64,000 bases of DNA from RGIG6375 sp964472725. GTDB lineage: Bacteria; Bacillota; Clostridia; Oscillospirales; Oscillospiraceae. The translations under genes and the position numbers were made by a program. Shown in pieces: positions 52,109-58,850 of the stretch. The stretch covers positions 1-64,000 of the forward strand of contig CAYYLZ010000004.1 of assembly GCA_964472725.1 (NCBI GenBank). Reading direction: 5' to 3'. Under the pieces are notes generated by a model. The model did not search any database and was not told the origin of the DNA. It saw only the letters and a list, made by a program, of their open reading frames with translations. Within the stretch, counting starts at the first letter, position 1. Each line of letters begins with the position of its first letter.

Positions 52109-52126
52109 GTTACCACTAAGGGGAAA
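52109..52126. promoter_or_regulatory. Operator 3 (start of the rightward transcript)
   Basis: GTTACCACTAAGGGGAAA, exactly 64 bp from operator 2 and just after the expected transcription start. Bound repressor would block the small operon. Confidence 0.7.
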
Positions 52127-52149
52127 ACTAAGAGGAAAAATAAGCAAAA

Positions 52150-52566
52150 ATGGGTTATTCGTTAGTTTACACCTCGCCGCTATACCCGGACAGGCAGGAC
52201 GAGCCTCGCCTTGCGATATGTCCGGAATGTCTCGGAGAGATATACATAAGCGACCTCTGGGAGGTCGAAGGGGCGGCGATGTACCATAAATCATGTGTTG
52301 AAAGGATGATTGCAAATGGAGATAGAGGATATCTGCCGCATGGCGCGGGCGGAGGGTCTGAGCTACGGGCAGTACGTGTATGTCCACGCCGCCGAGCTGG
52401 CGGGCAAGCGCCCCGTCCAGCGGCTTCGGGCGGGGGAGCGCAGCTGCAGGTGCTGCGGTCGGGCGTTTATACCCACAAGCAATCGCCACCGCTTTTGCCG
52501 GACGGCCTGCCGGGTGGCGTGGAATCAGGAGAAGCGCAGGAAAATGATGAAGGAGGCGGCCAATGA
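52150..52566 (+). CDS. Small Cys-rich protein, extent uncertain
   Basis: An open frame of 138 codons. The first 55 residues look genuine, with a zinc-binding pattern CPECLGEIY (Cys about 24 and 27) and MYHKSC (His about 46, Cys about 49). From about residue 56 the frame overlaps the next gene out of phase and becomes Gly/Arg-rich and low-complexity, so the natural C-terminus may be absent because of a frameshift, or both frames may be used. The ribosome site is weak. It is the first gene after the divergent promoter. Confidence 0.4.
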   Translation: MGYSLVYTSPLYPDRQDEPRLAICPECLGEIYISDLWEVEGAAMYHKSCVERMIANGDRGYLPHGAGGGSELRAVRVCPRRRAGGQAPRPAASGGGAQLQVLRSGVYTHKQSPPLLPDGLPGGVESGEAQENDEGGGQ

Positions 52567-52573
52567 AGGCTAA
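52316..52573 (+). CDS. Small zinc-finger-like phage protein
   Basis: An 85-residue protein with a C-terminal four-Cys/His motif: CRCCGRAFIP (Cys about 46-49) and HRFCRTACR (about 57-65). This resembles a short zinc ribbon or a cysteine-rich DNA-binding motif. AAAGGATG lies nine bases upstream of ATG 52316. It overlaps the next gene by 11 bases. Small proteins of this sort are common in prophage early regions. Confidence 0.65.
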   Translation: MEIEDICRMARAEGLSYGQYVYVHAAELAGKRPVQRLRAGERSCRCCGRAFIPTSNRHRFCRTACRVAWNQEKRRKMMKEAANEG

Positions 52574-52970
52574 GGAGATAATGGAGGATATTGCCCGCAC
52601 CCGGGCGAATTTCAAAAAGGCCAGCCGCAGGCTGTGGGACTATCTGGAGGAGAAAAACGAGTTCCGTGACCCCCTCGACCCGCTTACGCTGGGCACCGAC
52701 GGGGAGATACTGCTGGAGCTGGCGCACATCGCCGCCCGCCGTGAGATGGAGGCGAAAACTCTCGCCGACCAGCTCATCGGCGCCCTGAAGGACGAGCGGG
52801 CGGAGGCGGTGCTGCGCCTGCGATATATGGACGGCATGAGCTGGGAGCTGATAGTCCGCTTTTTTGAGGATATCGACCAGCCCATCAGCGAGCGCCACCT
52901 GTACCGCGTCCACGCCAAGGCGCTGGAGCGGATAGATGATTTTTTGGCGGAAATGTCCATGGGAGCGTGA
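52563..52970 (+). CDS. Sigma-70 region-4-like phage regulator
   Basis: A 135-residue mostly helical protein. The C-terminal part AVLRLRYMDGMSWELIVRFF...SERHLYRVHAKALERI resembles the sigma-70 region 4 / ArpU-DUF1492 type regulators of phage late genes. AAGGAGG lies upstream in the preceding gene. It ends the small operon controlled by the S24 repressor. Confidence 0.65.
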   Translation: MKAKEIMEDIARTRANFKKASRRLWDYLEEKNEFRDPLDPLTLGTDGEILLELAHIAARREMEAKTLADQLIGALKDERAEAVLRLRYMDGMSWELIVRFFEDIDQPISERHLYRVHAKALERIDDFLAEMSMGA

Positions 52971-52972
52971 AT

Positions 52973-53008
52973 AAAAATGCCCTTTGCCCTGCGGCGAAGG
53001 GCATTTCT
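52973..53008 (+). terminator. Terminator of the small operon
   Basis: Stem AATGCCCTT / AAGGGCATT around GCCCTGCGGCG, followed by TCTG. The T run is short. Confidence 0.6.
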
Positions 53009-53073
53009 GCAGGGAGCGCCGCCCTCGGCGCTCCGCTGAATATGATACCTTGAACAGCGGAAGGGAGAGAAAA

Positions 53074-53676
53074 ATGCAGCGGGTATACGGTTATGTTCGC
53101 GTCAGCAGCCGCGATCAGAGCGAAGACAGACAGTTGATAGCGCTGCGGGAGATAGGCGTTTCAGAGAAAAATATATACACCGATAAGCAGTCCGGCAAGG
53201 ACTTTAACCGTCCGCAGTATAAGCGGCTGCTGAAGAAATTAAAAAAAGACGACCTGCTTTACATAAAAAGCATAGATCGCCTTGGAAGAAACTATGAGGA
53301 AATATTGCAGCAGTGGCGGACGCTGACCAAGGAAAAAGGCATTGATATTGTGGTTCTTGATATGCCGCTGCTGGATACCCGCCGGGGCAAAGATCTGCTG
53401 GGCACGTTTATAAGCGATATCGTGCTGCAGCTGCTCAGCTTCGTGGCGGAGAACGAGCGCAGCAATATCCGTCAGCGGCAGGCCGAGGGTATAGCTGCCG
53501 CCAAAGCGCGGGGCGTGAAGTTCGGCAGACCGCCCGCGCCTCTGCCGGAGAATTTTTACCAGGTGCATAAGGCGTGGCGGGATAAAAAGCTTACGCTGAA
53601 AGAAGCCGCCGCAGCCTGCAATATGCCGCCCGGCACCTTCTACAGCAAGGCCCGAAAATTTGAAAATGGGGATTAA
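53074..53676 (+). CDS. Serine recombinase (resolvase/invertase)
   Basis: A 200-residue small serine recombinase. The N-terminal catalytic domain has YGYVRVSSRDQSEDRQ (nucleophile Ser about 10) and IKSIDRLGRNYEEI (about 65-78). VAENERSNIRQRQAEGIAAAKARGVKFGRP (about 130-158) is the long helix, and a C-terminal helix-turn-helix lies at about 172-195. Enzymes of this size invert or resolve short DNA segments. ATG 53074 has AAGGGAGAG upstream. Inverted repeats at once downstream are candidate sites. Confidence 0.93.
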   Translation: MQRVYGYVRVSSRDQSEDRQLIALREIGVSEKNIYTDKQSGKDFNRPQYKRLLKKLKKDDLLYIKSIDRLGRNYEEILQQWRTLTKEKGIDIVVLDMPLLDTRRGKDLLGTFISDIVLQLLSFVAENERSNIRQRQAEGIAAAKARGVKFGRPPAPLPENFYQVHKAWRDKKLTLKEAAAACNMPPGTFYSKARKFENGD

Positions 53677-53735
53677 ACAAAAAGCACTCTGAATTTGTAA
53701 AAGTGTACTTTTGCAAATTCAGGGTGCTTTTTTTA
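53677..53735. terminator. Terminator and inverted-repeat sites after the recombinase
   Basis: Stem AAAAAGCACTCTGAATTTG / CAAATTCAGGGTGCTTTTTT, with an inner quasi-palindrome TTTGTAAAAGTGTAC / GTGTACTTTTGCAAA in place of a simple loop. Confidence 0.8.
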
Positions 53736-53833
53736 TTGGTGCAATTATATATCAAATAATGCAATTATTCAAGGCATTTTCCCAATAATTAACGGATATG
53801 TGGGCAAAAACTGAACTGTTTGCAAAAGTACAC
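53703..53833. repeat. 15-bp inverted repeats next to the recombinase gene
   Basis: GTGTACTTTTGCAAA at 53703-53717 and its exact reverse complement TTTGCAAAAGTACAC at 53819-53833. A near copy, TTTGTAAAAGTGTAC, starts at 53694. These could be recombination half-sites for the recombinase just upstream. Between them lies AT-rich DNA without a gene. Confidence 0.6.
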
Positions 53834-53862
53834 TATATCAAAAATGTGATTTAGCTCTTACC

Positions 53863-53968
53863 GTCATTCCGAGCGGAGCGAGGAATCCCACGGTTGAATA
53901 GTACGCAGGAACGATTACAAACAGCGTCTACATGGGGGATTCTTCGGCACTTCGTGCCTCTGAATGAC
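53863..53968. repeat. Family A element (106 bp)
   Basis: GTCATTCCGAG end at 53863 and CTGAATGAC end at 53968, just before the pilin-like gene. Confidence 0.8.
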
Positions 53969-54010
53969 AAGTAAACTTTATCGATCTGTTAATAAGAAAG
54001 GAAAATGATT

Positions 54011-55300
54011 ATGAAACGAAAAAAACCACGGAGAACCGCCGGTTTTACCCTTGTGGAGCTTGTTGTGGTGATCGCCATACTGGGTATACTGGCAGGCGGC
54101 GCCACCGTTGGTTACAGCGGCTATGTGAAAAACGCGAATAAAAAAGCGGATATGGTACTGGCGGGTAATGTAGTTCGCGCGGTTGAAACCGCAGGCAACT
54201 CCTATCTGGCCAGCTTTGAGGTGGAAGACCAGTATGAGAAGGGTCTGCAGAAGCCCGTTGGTTTCATTGTGATGAGCCATACGGCACTGGATGATCAGAA
54301 TAATTATGCGAAAATTATTTTGCCCGAGGGTTCTGCTGGCAATCCTCTGGATTTTGCCATCTCTGCCGCATACGGTTCTGATTACTCTACCGAACTGAAG
54401 CTGAAGTATGACTCATGGGAGAGCGGTACCTACGCCTCCTTCTATGCTGAAGCGGAGGCCATGATTGATAAGGTCGATACAATGGGTACGGCAGTAGTAA
54501 ACTTCATGAATATACTTGAAAAAACTAAGATAATAACGGTAAAAGACGGAGCGGTAACTTATAAGAAAAATTTGGTCTATGGTGATTCAGTAACTAAGCA
54601 GGTGCTGAGTGATGATTATACAAATAGTGATGAAATAGTAGCTTCTTTGGCAAATGCAATGGCAGATGTGGATCGCTCTACTTTTGTTGAAACGTGGGCA
54701 AAATTGACCAGCGAAGGTACAGAGGGTTTTGGACTGCCCGGCCGTGAACATTATGCTGCTGTTCGTGGAGCTTATAGCCAATGTTTTGCGAATTTTGTAA
54801 CGAATGCAAATAACCACACAAGTTGCGCCAATCATAGTAGTGAAATTGCCAATTACGGTGAAGGAGCTTTGGACCTGATTGGATTCCCTTCAAGTATTTC
54901 AAAGTACGTTGATTCTGACTTGAAATTCCCTAAGGCCGTTGTTGGCGAGACTTATAATAATGGCAGTGGACTGACGGCAAATTCCTCCACATGGAATAAG
55001 TGTGAAGATTGCTATAAGCTGTGGCAGGAGTATTATGACAGCGCACAGGCACGTGCTGACGCAGGCGCATTCTATGACACTATGGTCGCCGCATCTACCT
55101 ATGATGCCGAAGACCCTGCAAATGAGGGCAATACTATGATGGACTGGGCAAAAGATCAGGCAAAGATTTTTGGCGACATGTACACGGCTGTTGAAGAATA
55201 CAGCAATGGCAGAAGCGTCATTGTTGTTGCGGTCTATGAAAAGGAAGGAAAGCTGGATTTCCAGGTTTCTCCCTCCGCCGCTGATCCCCGCGACAATTAA
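54011..55300 (+). CDS. Type IV pilin-like protein with prepilin signal
   Basis: A 429-residue protein (ATG 54005 is also possible). A short basic leader ends in the prepilin peptidase site G|FTLVELVVVIAILGILAGG, followed by the hydrophobic helix that anchors pilins. The rest is a large, acidic, beta-rich domain. No secretion or assembly genes are nearby. The middle of the gene (about 54480-54970) is visibly more AT-rich and uses different codons than both ends. Possibly a pseudopilin-like surface protein; the function is unknown. Confidence 0.75.
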   Translation: MKRKKPRRTAGFTLVELVVVIAILGILAGGATVGYSGYVKNANKKADMVLAGNVVRAVETAGNSYLASFEVEDQYEKGLQKPVGFIVMSHTALDDQNNYAKIILPEGSAGNPLDFAISAAYGSDYSTELKLKYDSWESGTYASFYAEAEAMIDKVDTMGTAVVNFMNILEKTKIITVKDGAVTYKKNLVYGDSVTKQVLSDDYTNSDEIVASLANAMADVDRSTFVETWAKLTSEGTEGFGLPGREHYAAVRGAYSQCFANFVTNANNHTSCANHSSEIANYGEGALDLIGFPSSISKYVDSDLKFPKAVVGETYNNGSGLTANSSTWNKCEDCYKLWQEYYDSAQARADAGAFYDTMVAASTYDAEDPANEGNTMMDWAKDQAKIFGDMYTAVEEYSNGRSVIVVAVYEKEGKLDFQVSPSAADPRDN

Positions 55301-55303
55301 CCC

Positions 55304-55624
55304 ATGAAAGAGCTGCTTAAATCACAAAGCAAGCCGCTGCTTATTCTGCTGCTTGCCACTTATCTGCTGAACATCTTCGACCTGTGGTTCACGCTCTACG
55401 CTCTCGACAACGTACCCGGGGCCTTTGAGATGAATCCGTTCTTTCAGCTGATGCTCCGGTTCCCGGTGTTCCTCTGCATATACAAATACGCGGTGCTGCC
55501 CTTCGCGCTGTACATCATGTACCGCTTCCGGGCTCTTCGCCTTGCCCGCTTCGGCCAGTACCTCTGCTTCGCGGTTTTCCTTGTGAACACAGTGTATCAG
55601 ATATGGAGCATTTCTCTATGGTGA
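55304..55624 (+). CDS. DUF5658 membrane protein
   Basis: A 106-residue protein with about three membrane segments (about 11-31, 47-69, 78-103) and the DUF5658-type pattern NIFDLWFTLYALDNVPGAFEMNP. It begins three bases after the pilin-like gene's stop and has no clear ribosome site, so it is probably translationally coupled to it. Confidence 0.7.
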   Translation: MKELLKSQSKPLLILLLATYLLNIFDLWFTLYALDNVPGAFEMNPFFQLMLRFPVFLCIYKYAVLPFALYIMYRFRALRLARFGQYLCFAVFLVNTVYQIWSISLW

Positions 55625-55626
55625 CC

Positions 55627-55661
55627 TTAACCCCCGCAGGTTTCCCTGCGGGGGTTGGTTT
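55627..55661 (+). terminator. Terminator after the DUF5658 gene
   Basis: Stem AACCCCCGCAGG / CCTGCGGGGGTT with loop TTTC, then GGTTTT. Confidence 0.85.
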
Positions 55662-55666
55662 TATGC

Positions 55667-55768
55667 GTCATTCAGAGGGCGCAGCCCGAAGAATCTCCCA
55701 AATGGTTTTTCCGCAGTTGTTACTGCGTTCCATTCAAGCGGGGGATTCCTCGCGATGCTCGGAATGAC
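55667..55768. repeat. Family A element (102 bp)
   Basis: GTCATTCAGAG end at 55667 and CGGAATGAC end at 55768. Confidence 0.85.
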
Positions 55769-55807
55769 GCGATTATTTTGCGCTGCCGGCAGCGAAGCGG
55801 AACGCGA

Positions 55808-55851
55808 AAAGAGCAAGAACAAAATGGTAAGCACCATTTGTCCTTGCTCTT
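55808..55851 (-). terminator. Hairpin, likely terminator of the CNNM/CorC gene
   Basis: Outer stem AAGAGCAAG / CTTGCTCTT and inner stem AAATGGT / ACCATTT. On the minus strand it is followed by TTTTCGCG. It lies about 125 bp past the stop of the convergent gene. Confidence 0.55.
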
Positions 55852-55882
55852 GTATTATGAATATGTTTGATATAAATCCCTC

Positions 55883-55943
55883 GTTTGCTAAGCAAACATA
55901 TCGAGTGCGTCAGCACATATCGAATGCCGCAGGCATATATCGA
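55883..55943. repeat. Hairpin array with ATATCGA spacers
   Basis: Three hairpins, GTTTGC/GCAAAC (loop TAA), GTGC/GCAC (loop GTCA) and ATGCC/GGCAT (loop GCA), each followed by an identical ATATCGA (55898-55904, 55917-55923, 55937-55943). Hairpin sequences differ while the spacer is constant. Confidence 0.8.
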
Positions 55944-55975
55944 AAATCCTGCAAAGGAGTTATCTCGATTACATT

Positions 55976-57295
55976 TTATTCCTCTTCTTTTTTCTCGATA
56001 GTGATTATTGCCCGCTCGATGCGGTGCTCGAGAATATCGGTGACGCTGATGTGCATGGGCGGGATATCTATCTCGAAGCGGCTGCCGTCCTCGGGAATGA
56101 AGCCGTAGGCGTCAAAGACAAGGCCGCCGAAGGTGTCGAAATCGCCTTCTTCAAGGGCGATACCCAGCTTTTCGCAAAGCTCGTCGATGGGGAGGCTGCC
56201 GCGCACTGCCCACTTGTTTTCCTCCAACTGCTCGAACTCGGGGGCTTCGTCCTCCTCCTCGGGACCGTTGTTCAGGTCGCCCACTATCTGTTCCAGCAGG
56301 TCGTTCATGGTAACAATACCGCTTACGCCGCCGTATTCGTCAAGAAGCACGGCGAAACGGTTGCGCTTTTGCTTCATCTGCTTGAAAAGCACGTCGGCAG
56401 TGAGGGTCTCGGGCACGAAATAGGGTGCCTTGACCGCGTTTGCCATAACGCTTTCGCGGCCGCCGTCCTTGTAGCGGAAATAGTCCTTCACGTTGAGCAC
56501 GCCGATAACGTTGTCCACGGTGGAGTCGCATACGGGGTAGAGGCTGAAGCCGGTGGAGTAAATGGTGTCCTCCCATATGTACTCGTCGTCCTCGGTCCAG
56601 AGTACCTCGATGTCGGTGCGGTGGGTGGCGAACTCGTCAACGGAGATGTCGTCGAACTCGAAAACGTTCTGTATCATCTCCCGCTCCTCGATGTCGATGG
56701 TGCCCAGCTTGCTGCCCGCGTCCACCATCATGCGTATCTCTTCCTCGCTGTTTTCCTCCTCCTCGGCGTCGGGGTCGATGCCGAACAGGCGCAGCACGCC
56801 GTTGGTGGAGGCGGTGAGCAGCCATACAACGGGGGCGAAAATTCTGGCGAAGAAGCTTATCATATTGGCCATGGCAAGACCCAGCTTCTCCGCCTTCTGC
56901 ATGGCGATGCGCTTGGGAACAAGCTCGCCCAGCACAAGGGTGAGGAAGGAGAGGATAAGGGTGATGAGCACAACGGAGATGGAGTCCAGCGTGGCCTCGG
57001 GAATGGGTACGTTCAGGCGCAGCAGCAGATTTACCAGCTTGTCGGAGAAGTTGTCCGCCGCGAATGCGCTGCCCAGAAAGCCCGAGAGGGTGATGGCCAC
57101 CTGAATGGTAGCCAGGAATTTCGCCGGCTGCTCGGTGAGCTTCAGCAGACGGGTGGCGCGCTTGTCGCCCTGAGCGTCCAGCTGCTGGAGCTTTATGTCG
57201 TTGATGGAAATAACGGCTATCTCAGCGCAGGCGAATACCGCGTTGAGAGCGATGAGAATAAGCTGAAGAAGTAATTGCCAAATCACTGTGTCCAA
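55976..57295 (-). CDS. CNNM/CorC-family (hemolysin-related) membrane protein
   Basis: A 439-residue protein: an N-terminal DUF21/CNNM membrane domain with three to four helices (to about 150), two CBS repeats (about 200-330) and a C-terminal CorC_HlyC FAD-like domain (about 350-430). Family members influence Mg2+ or Co2+ efflux. The start is TTG at 57295 with AGGAGG eight bases ahead. Confidence 0.9.
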   Translation of the reverse strand: MDTVIWQLLLQLILIALNAVFACAEIAVISINDIKLQQLDAQGDKRATRLLKLTEQPAKFLATIQVAITLSGFLGSAFAADNFSDKLVNLLLRLNVPIPEATLDSISVVLITLILSFLTLVLGELVPKRIAMQKAEKLGLAMANMISFFARIFAPVVWLLTASTNGVLRLFGIDPDAEEEENSEEEIRMMVDAGSKLGTIDIEEREMIQNVFEFDDISVDEFATHRTDIEVLWTEDDEYIWEDTIYSTGFSLYPVCDSTVDNVIGVLNVKDYFRYKDGGRESVMANAVKAPYFVPETLTADVLFKQMKQKRNRFAVLLDEYGGVSGIVTMNDLLEQIVGDLNNGPEEEDEAPEFEQLEENKWAVRGSLPIDELCEKLGIALEEGDFDTFGGLVFDAYGFIPEDGSRFEIDIPPMHISVTDILEHRIERAIITIEKKEEE

Positions 57296-57602
57296 GAAAG
57301 TTTCCTCCTAAATAACTAAAAAAGGGTGCAAAAAAGACACACTCATCTAACCCCGTCAAGCGGAGCGCGAGTATGCCGAACAAAAATTATATGTGGTTTT
57401 TATTAGACTGTTAGCGTAGCCGCCGTCGTCGGATTCCATTTGATGATACCTGCCTGTTATCTTGAAATATTCGAGAAGTAATATAGCATGATAAAATGTT
57501 TTTGTCAATGCGGGAAATTGATAAAGTTCGGTAAAGATGGCGTTCCATTTTAAGGAATAATCTGTTATGATAGTGGCAAATGAATGAAAAAAGGGAGCTG
57601 AC

Positions 57603-58580
57603 ATGATGATAAACGTAGTGCTGTCCTCCGGTTTCCGCGAGGAAAACAAGGAACGGATCATAGCCGCCGGCGGCGGGGTATGCCGCTTTACCGAGCTGGG
57701 CATGGATACGCCCAAGGCCGAGGCGGAGAAAATAATGGCCGAGGCCGAGGTGCTCATCGGCTTCGTGAACCCCGGACTGTTTGCCGTGGCGAAAAATCTT
57801 AAGCTGCTGCAGGCAACATGGGCGGGTGTGGACGCCATCGCCGCCGCCGTTCCCGAGGGTGTGACCATGACCAACGCCAGCGGTGCCTTCGGCCCCGTCA
57901 TTGCCGAGTATATGGTATCCTGCGCAATGGCGCTGGCAAGACTTATCCCCGCCTATGCCCGCCGCCGTCGCTGGCAGGATATCGGCTGCGAGCTGACCTT
58001 TGAGGGCAAGCGGGCGCTGATTTTGGGTGCGGGCGATATCGGCGTGTGCGTTGCCCGCCGCATGAAGCCCTTCGGCATGACCATTGCGGGCGTGCGCCGC
58101 GTGCCCCGCGCTATCCCCGAGGGTTTCGACGAAATGTATACCCTCGATGAGCTGGACGAGCAGCTGGCGCTGGCGGATTATGTGTTCTGCGTGCTGCCCG
58201 GCACAAAGGAGACCGCCGGTCTGCTGGACGAGCGCCGTCTGCGTTTGATGAAAAAGACCGCAGTGCTGGTCAACGCAGGCCGCGGCAGCCTTATCGATAT
58301 CGCCGCACTGGAAAAGGTAATGGCGGAAGGCCATCTCTTCGGCGCGGCCCTGGACGTTACCGCTCCCGAACCCCTGCCCGAAAGCAGCCCCCTCTGGGAT
58401 ATGGAGAATGTCATCATTACCCCCCACGTGGCGGGTATCGGGTTCGGACACCTGCCAGAGACCGAGCGGAAAATCGCGGATATCTGCTGCGAAAACCTTG
58501 CCCGCTATGTTCGCGGCGAGGCGCTTATAAACCTCGTTGACCGCGCCACGGGGTATAGGGAAACGATGATGGAGAATTGA
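57603..58580 (+). CDS. D-isomer-specific 2-hydroxyacid dehydrogenase
   Basis: A 325-residue NAD(P)-dependent dehydrogenase. The Rossmann motif is LILGAGDIGVCVARRMKPFG (about 139-158). Catalytic residues sit in LVNAGRGSLIDIAAL (Arg about 227), the APEPLP segment (Glu about 258) and the ITPHVAG segment (His about 276). It reduces a 2-oxo acid to the D-hydroxy acid; the exact acid is unknown. GGGAGCTGAC precedes ATG 57603. Confidence 0.88.
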   Translation: MMINVVLSSGFREENKERIIAAGGGVCRFTELGMDTPKAEAEKIMAEAEVLIGFVNPGLFAVAKNLKLLQATWAGVDAIAAAVPEGVTMTNASGAFGPVIAEYMVSCAMALARLIPAYARRRRWQDIGCELTFEGKRALILGAGDIGVCVARRMKPFGMTIAGVRRVPRAIPEGFDEMYTLDELDEQLALADYVFCVLPGTKETAGLLDERRLRLMKKTAVLVNAGRGSLIDIAALEKVMAEGHLFGAALDVTAPEPLPESSPLWDMENVIITPHVAGIGFGHLPETERKIADICCENLARYVRGEALINLVDRATGYRETMMEN

Positions 58581-58618
58581 TAATTATTTTGTAGGGAGCG
58601 GTAAGTAATCTTAATGAG

Positions 58619-58790
58619 GGTTAACCTTCCCCTTGAGGGGAAGGTGCCCCAGTGCGCACACTGGGGCGGATGAGGTGTATGCGATGCACCGATTTTGCTG
58701 CCGTTCTAACTCGTTGTGCCATTTCCGCCTTCGGCGGCCACCTCATCAGTCGGTTTCGCCGCCAGCTTCCCCTCAAGGGGAAGCTTAGCC
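58619..58790. repeat. Pair of family B units
   Basis: Units at 58619-58685 and 58728-58790 in inverted orientation, with the CTTCCCCT/AGGGGAAG stem. Middle hairpins are CCCCAGTG/CACTGGGG and GCGGCGAAACCGAC-type, followed by GATGAGG or CCTCATC. Confidence 0.75.
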
Positions 58791-58814
58791 ATTAAATTTA
58801 AACACCGCATATAC

Positions 58815-58846
58815 AAAAATCCCGCATTGGCTATCCAATGCGGGAT
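58815..58846 (-). terminator. Terminator of the YgiQ operon
   Basis: On the minus strand stem ATCCCGCATTGG / CCAATGCGGGAT with loop ATAG, then TTTTTG, five bases past the stop. Confidence 0.9.
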
Positions 58847-58850
58847 AATT

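Noticed and set aside
55883..55943. CRISPR-like array
   Set aside because: The repeated unit is only seven bases and the intervening sequences are short self-complementary hairpins.
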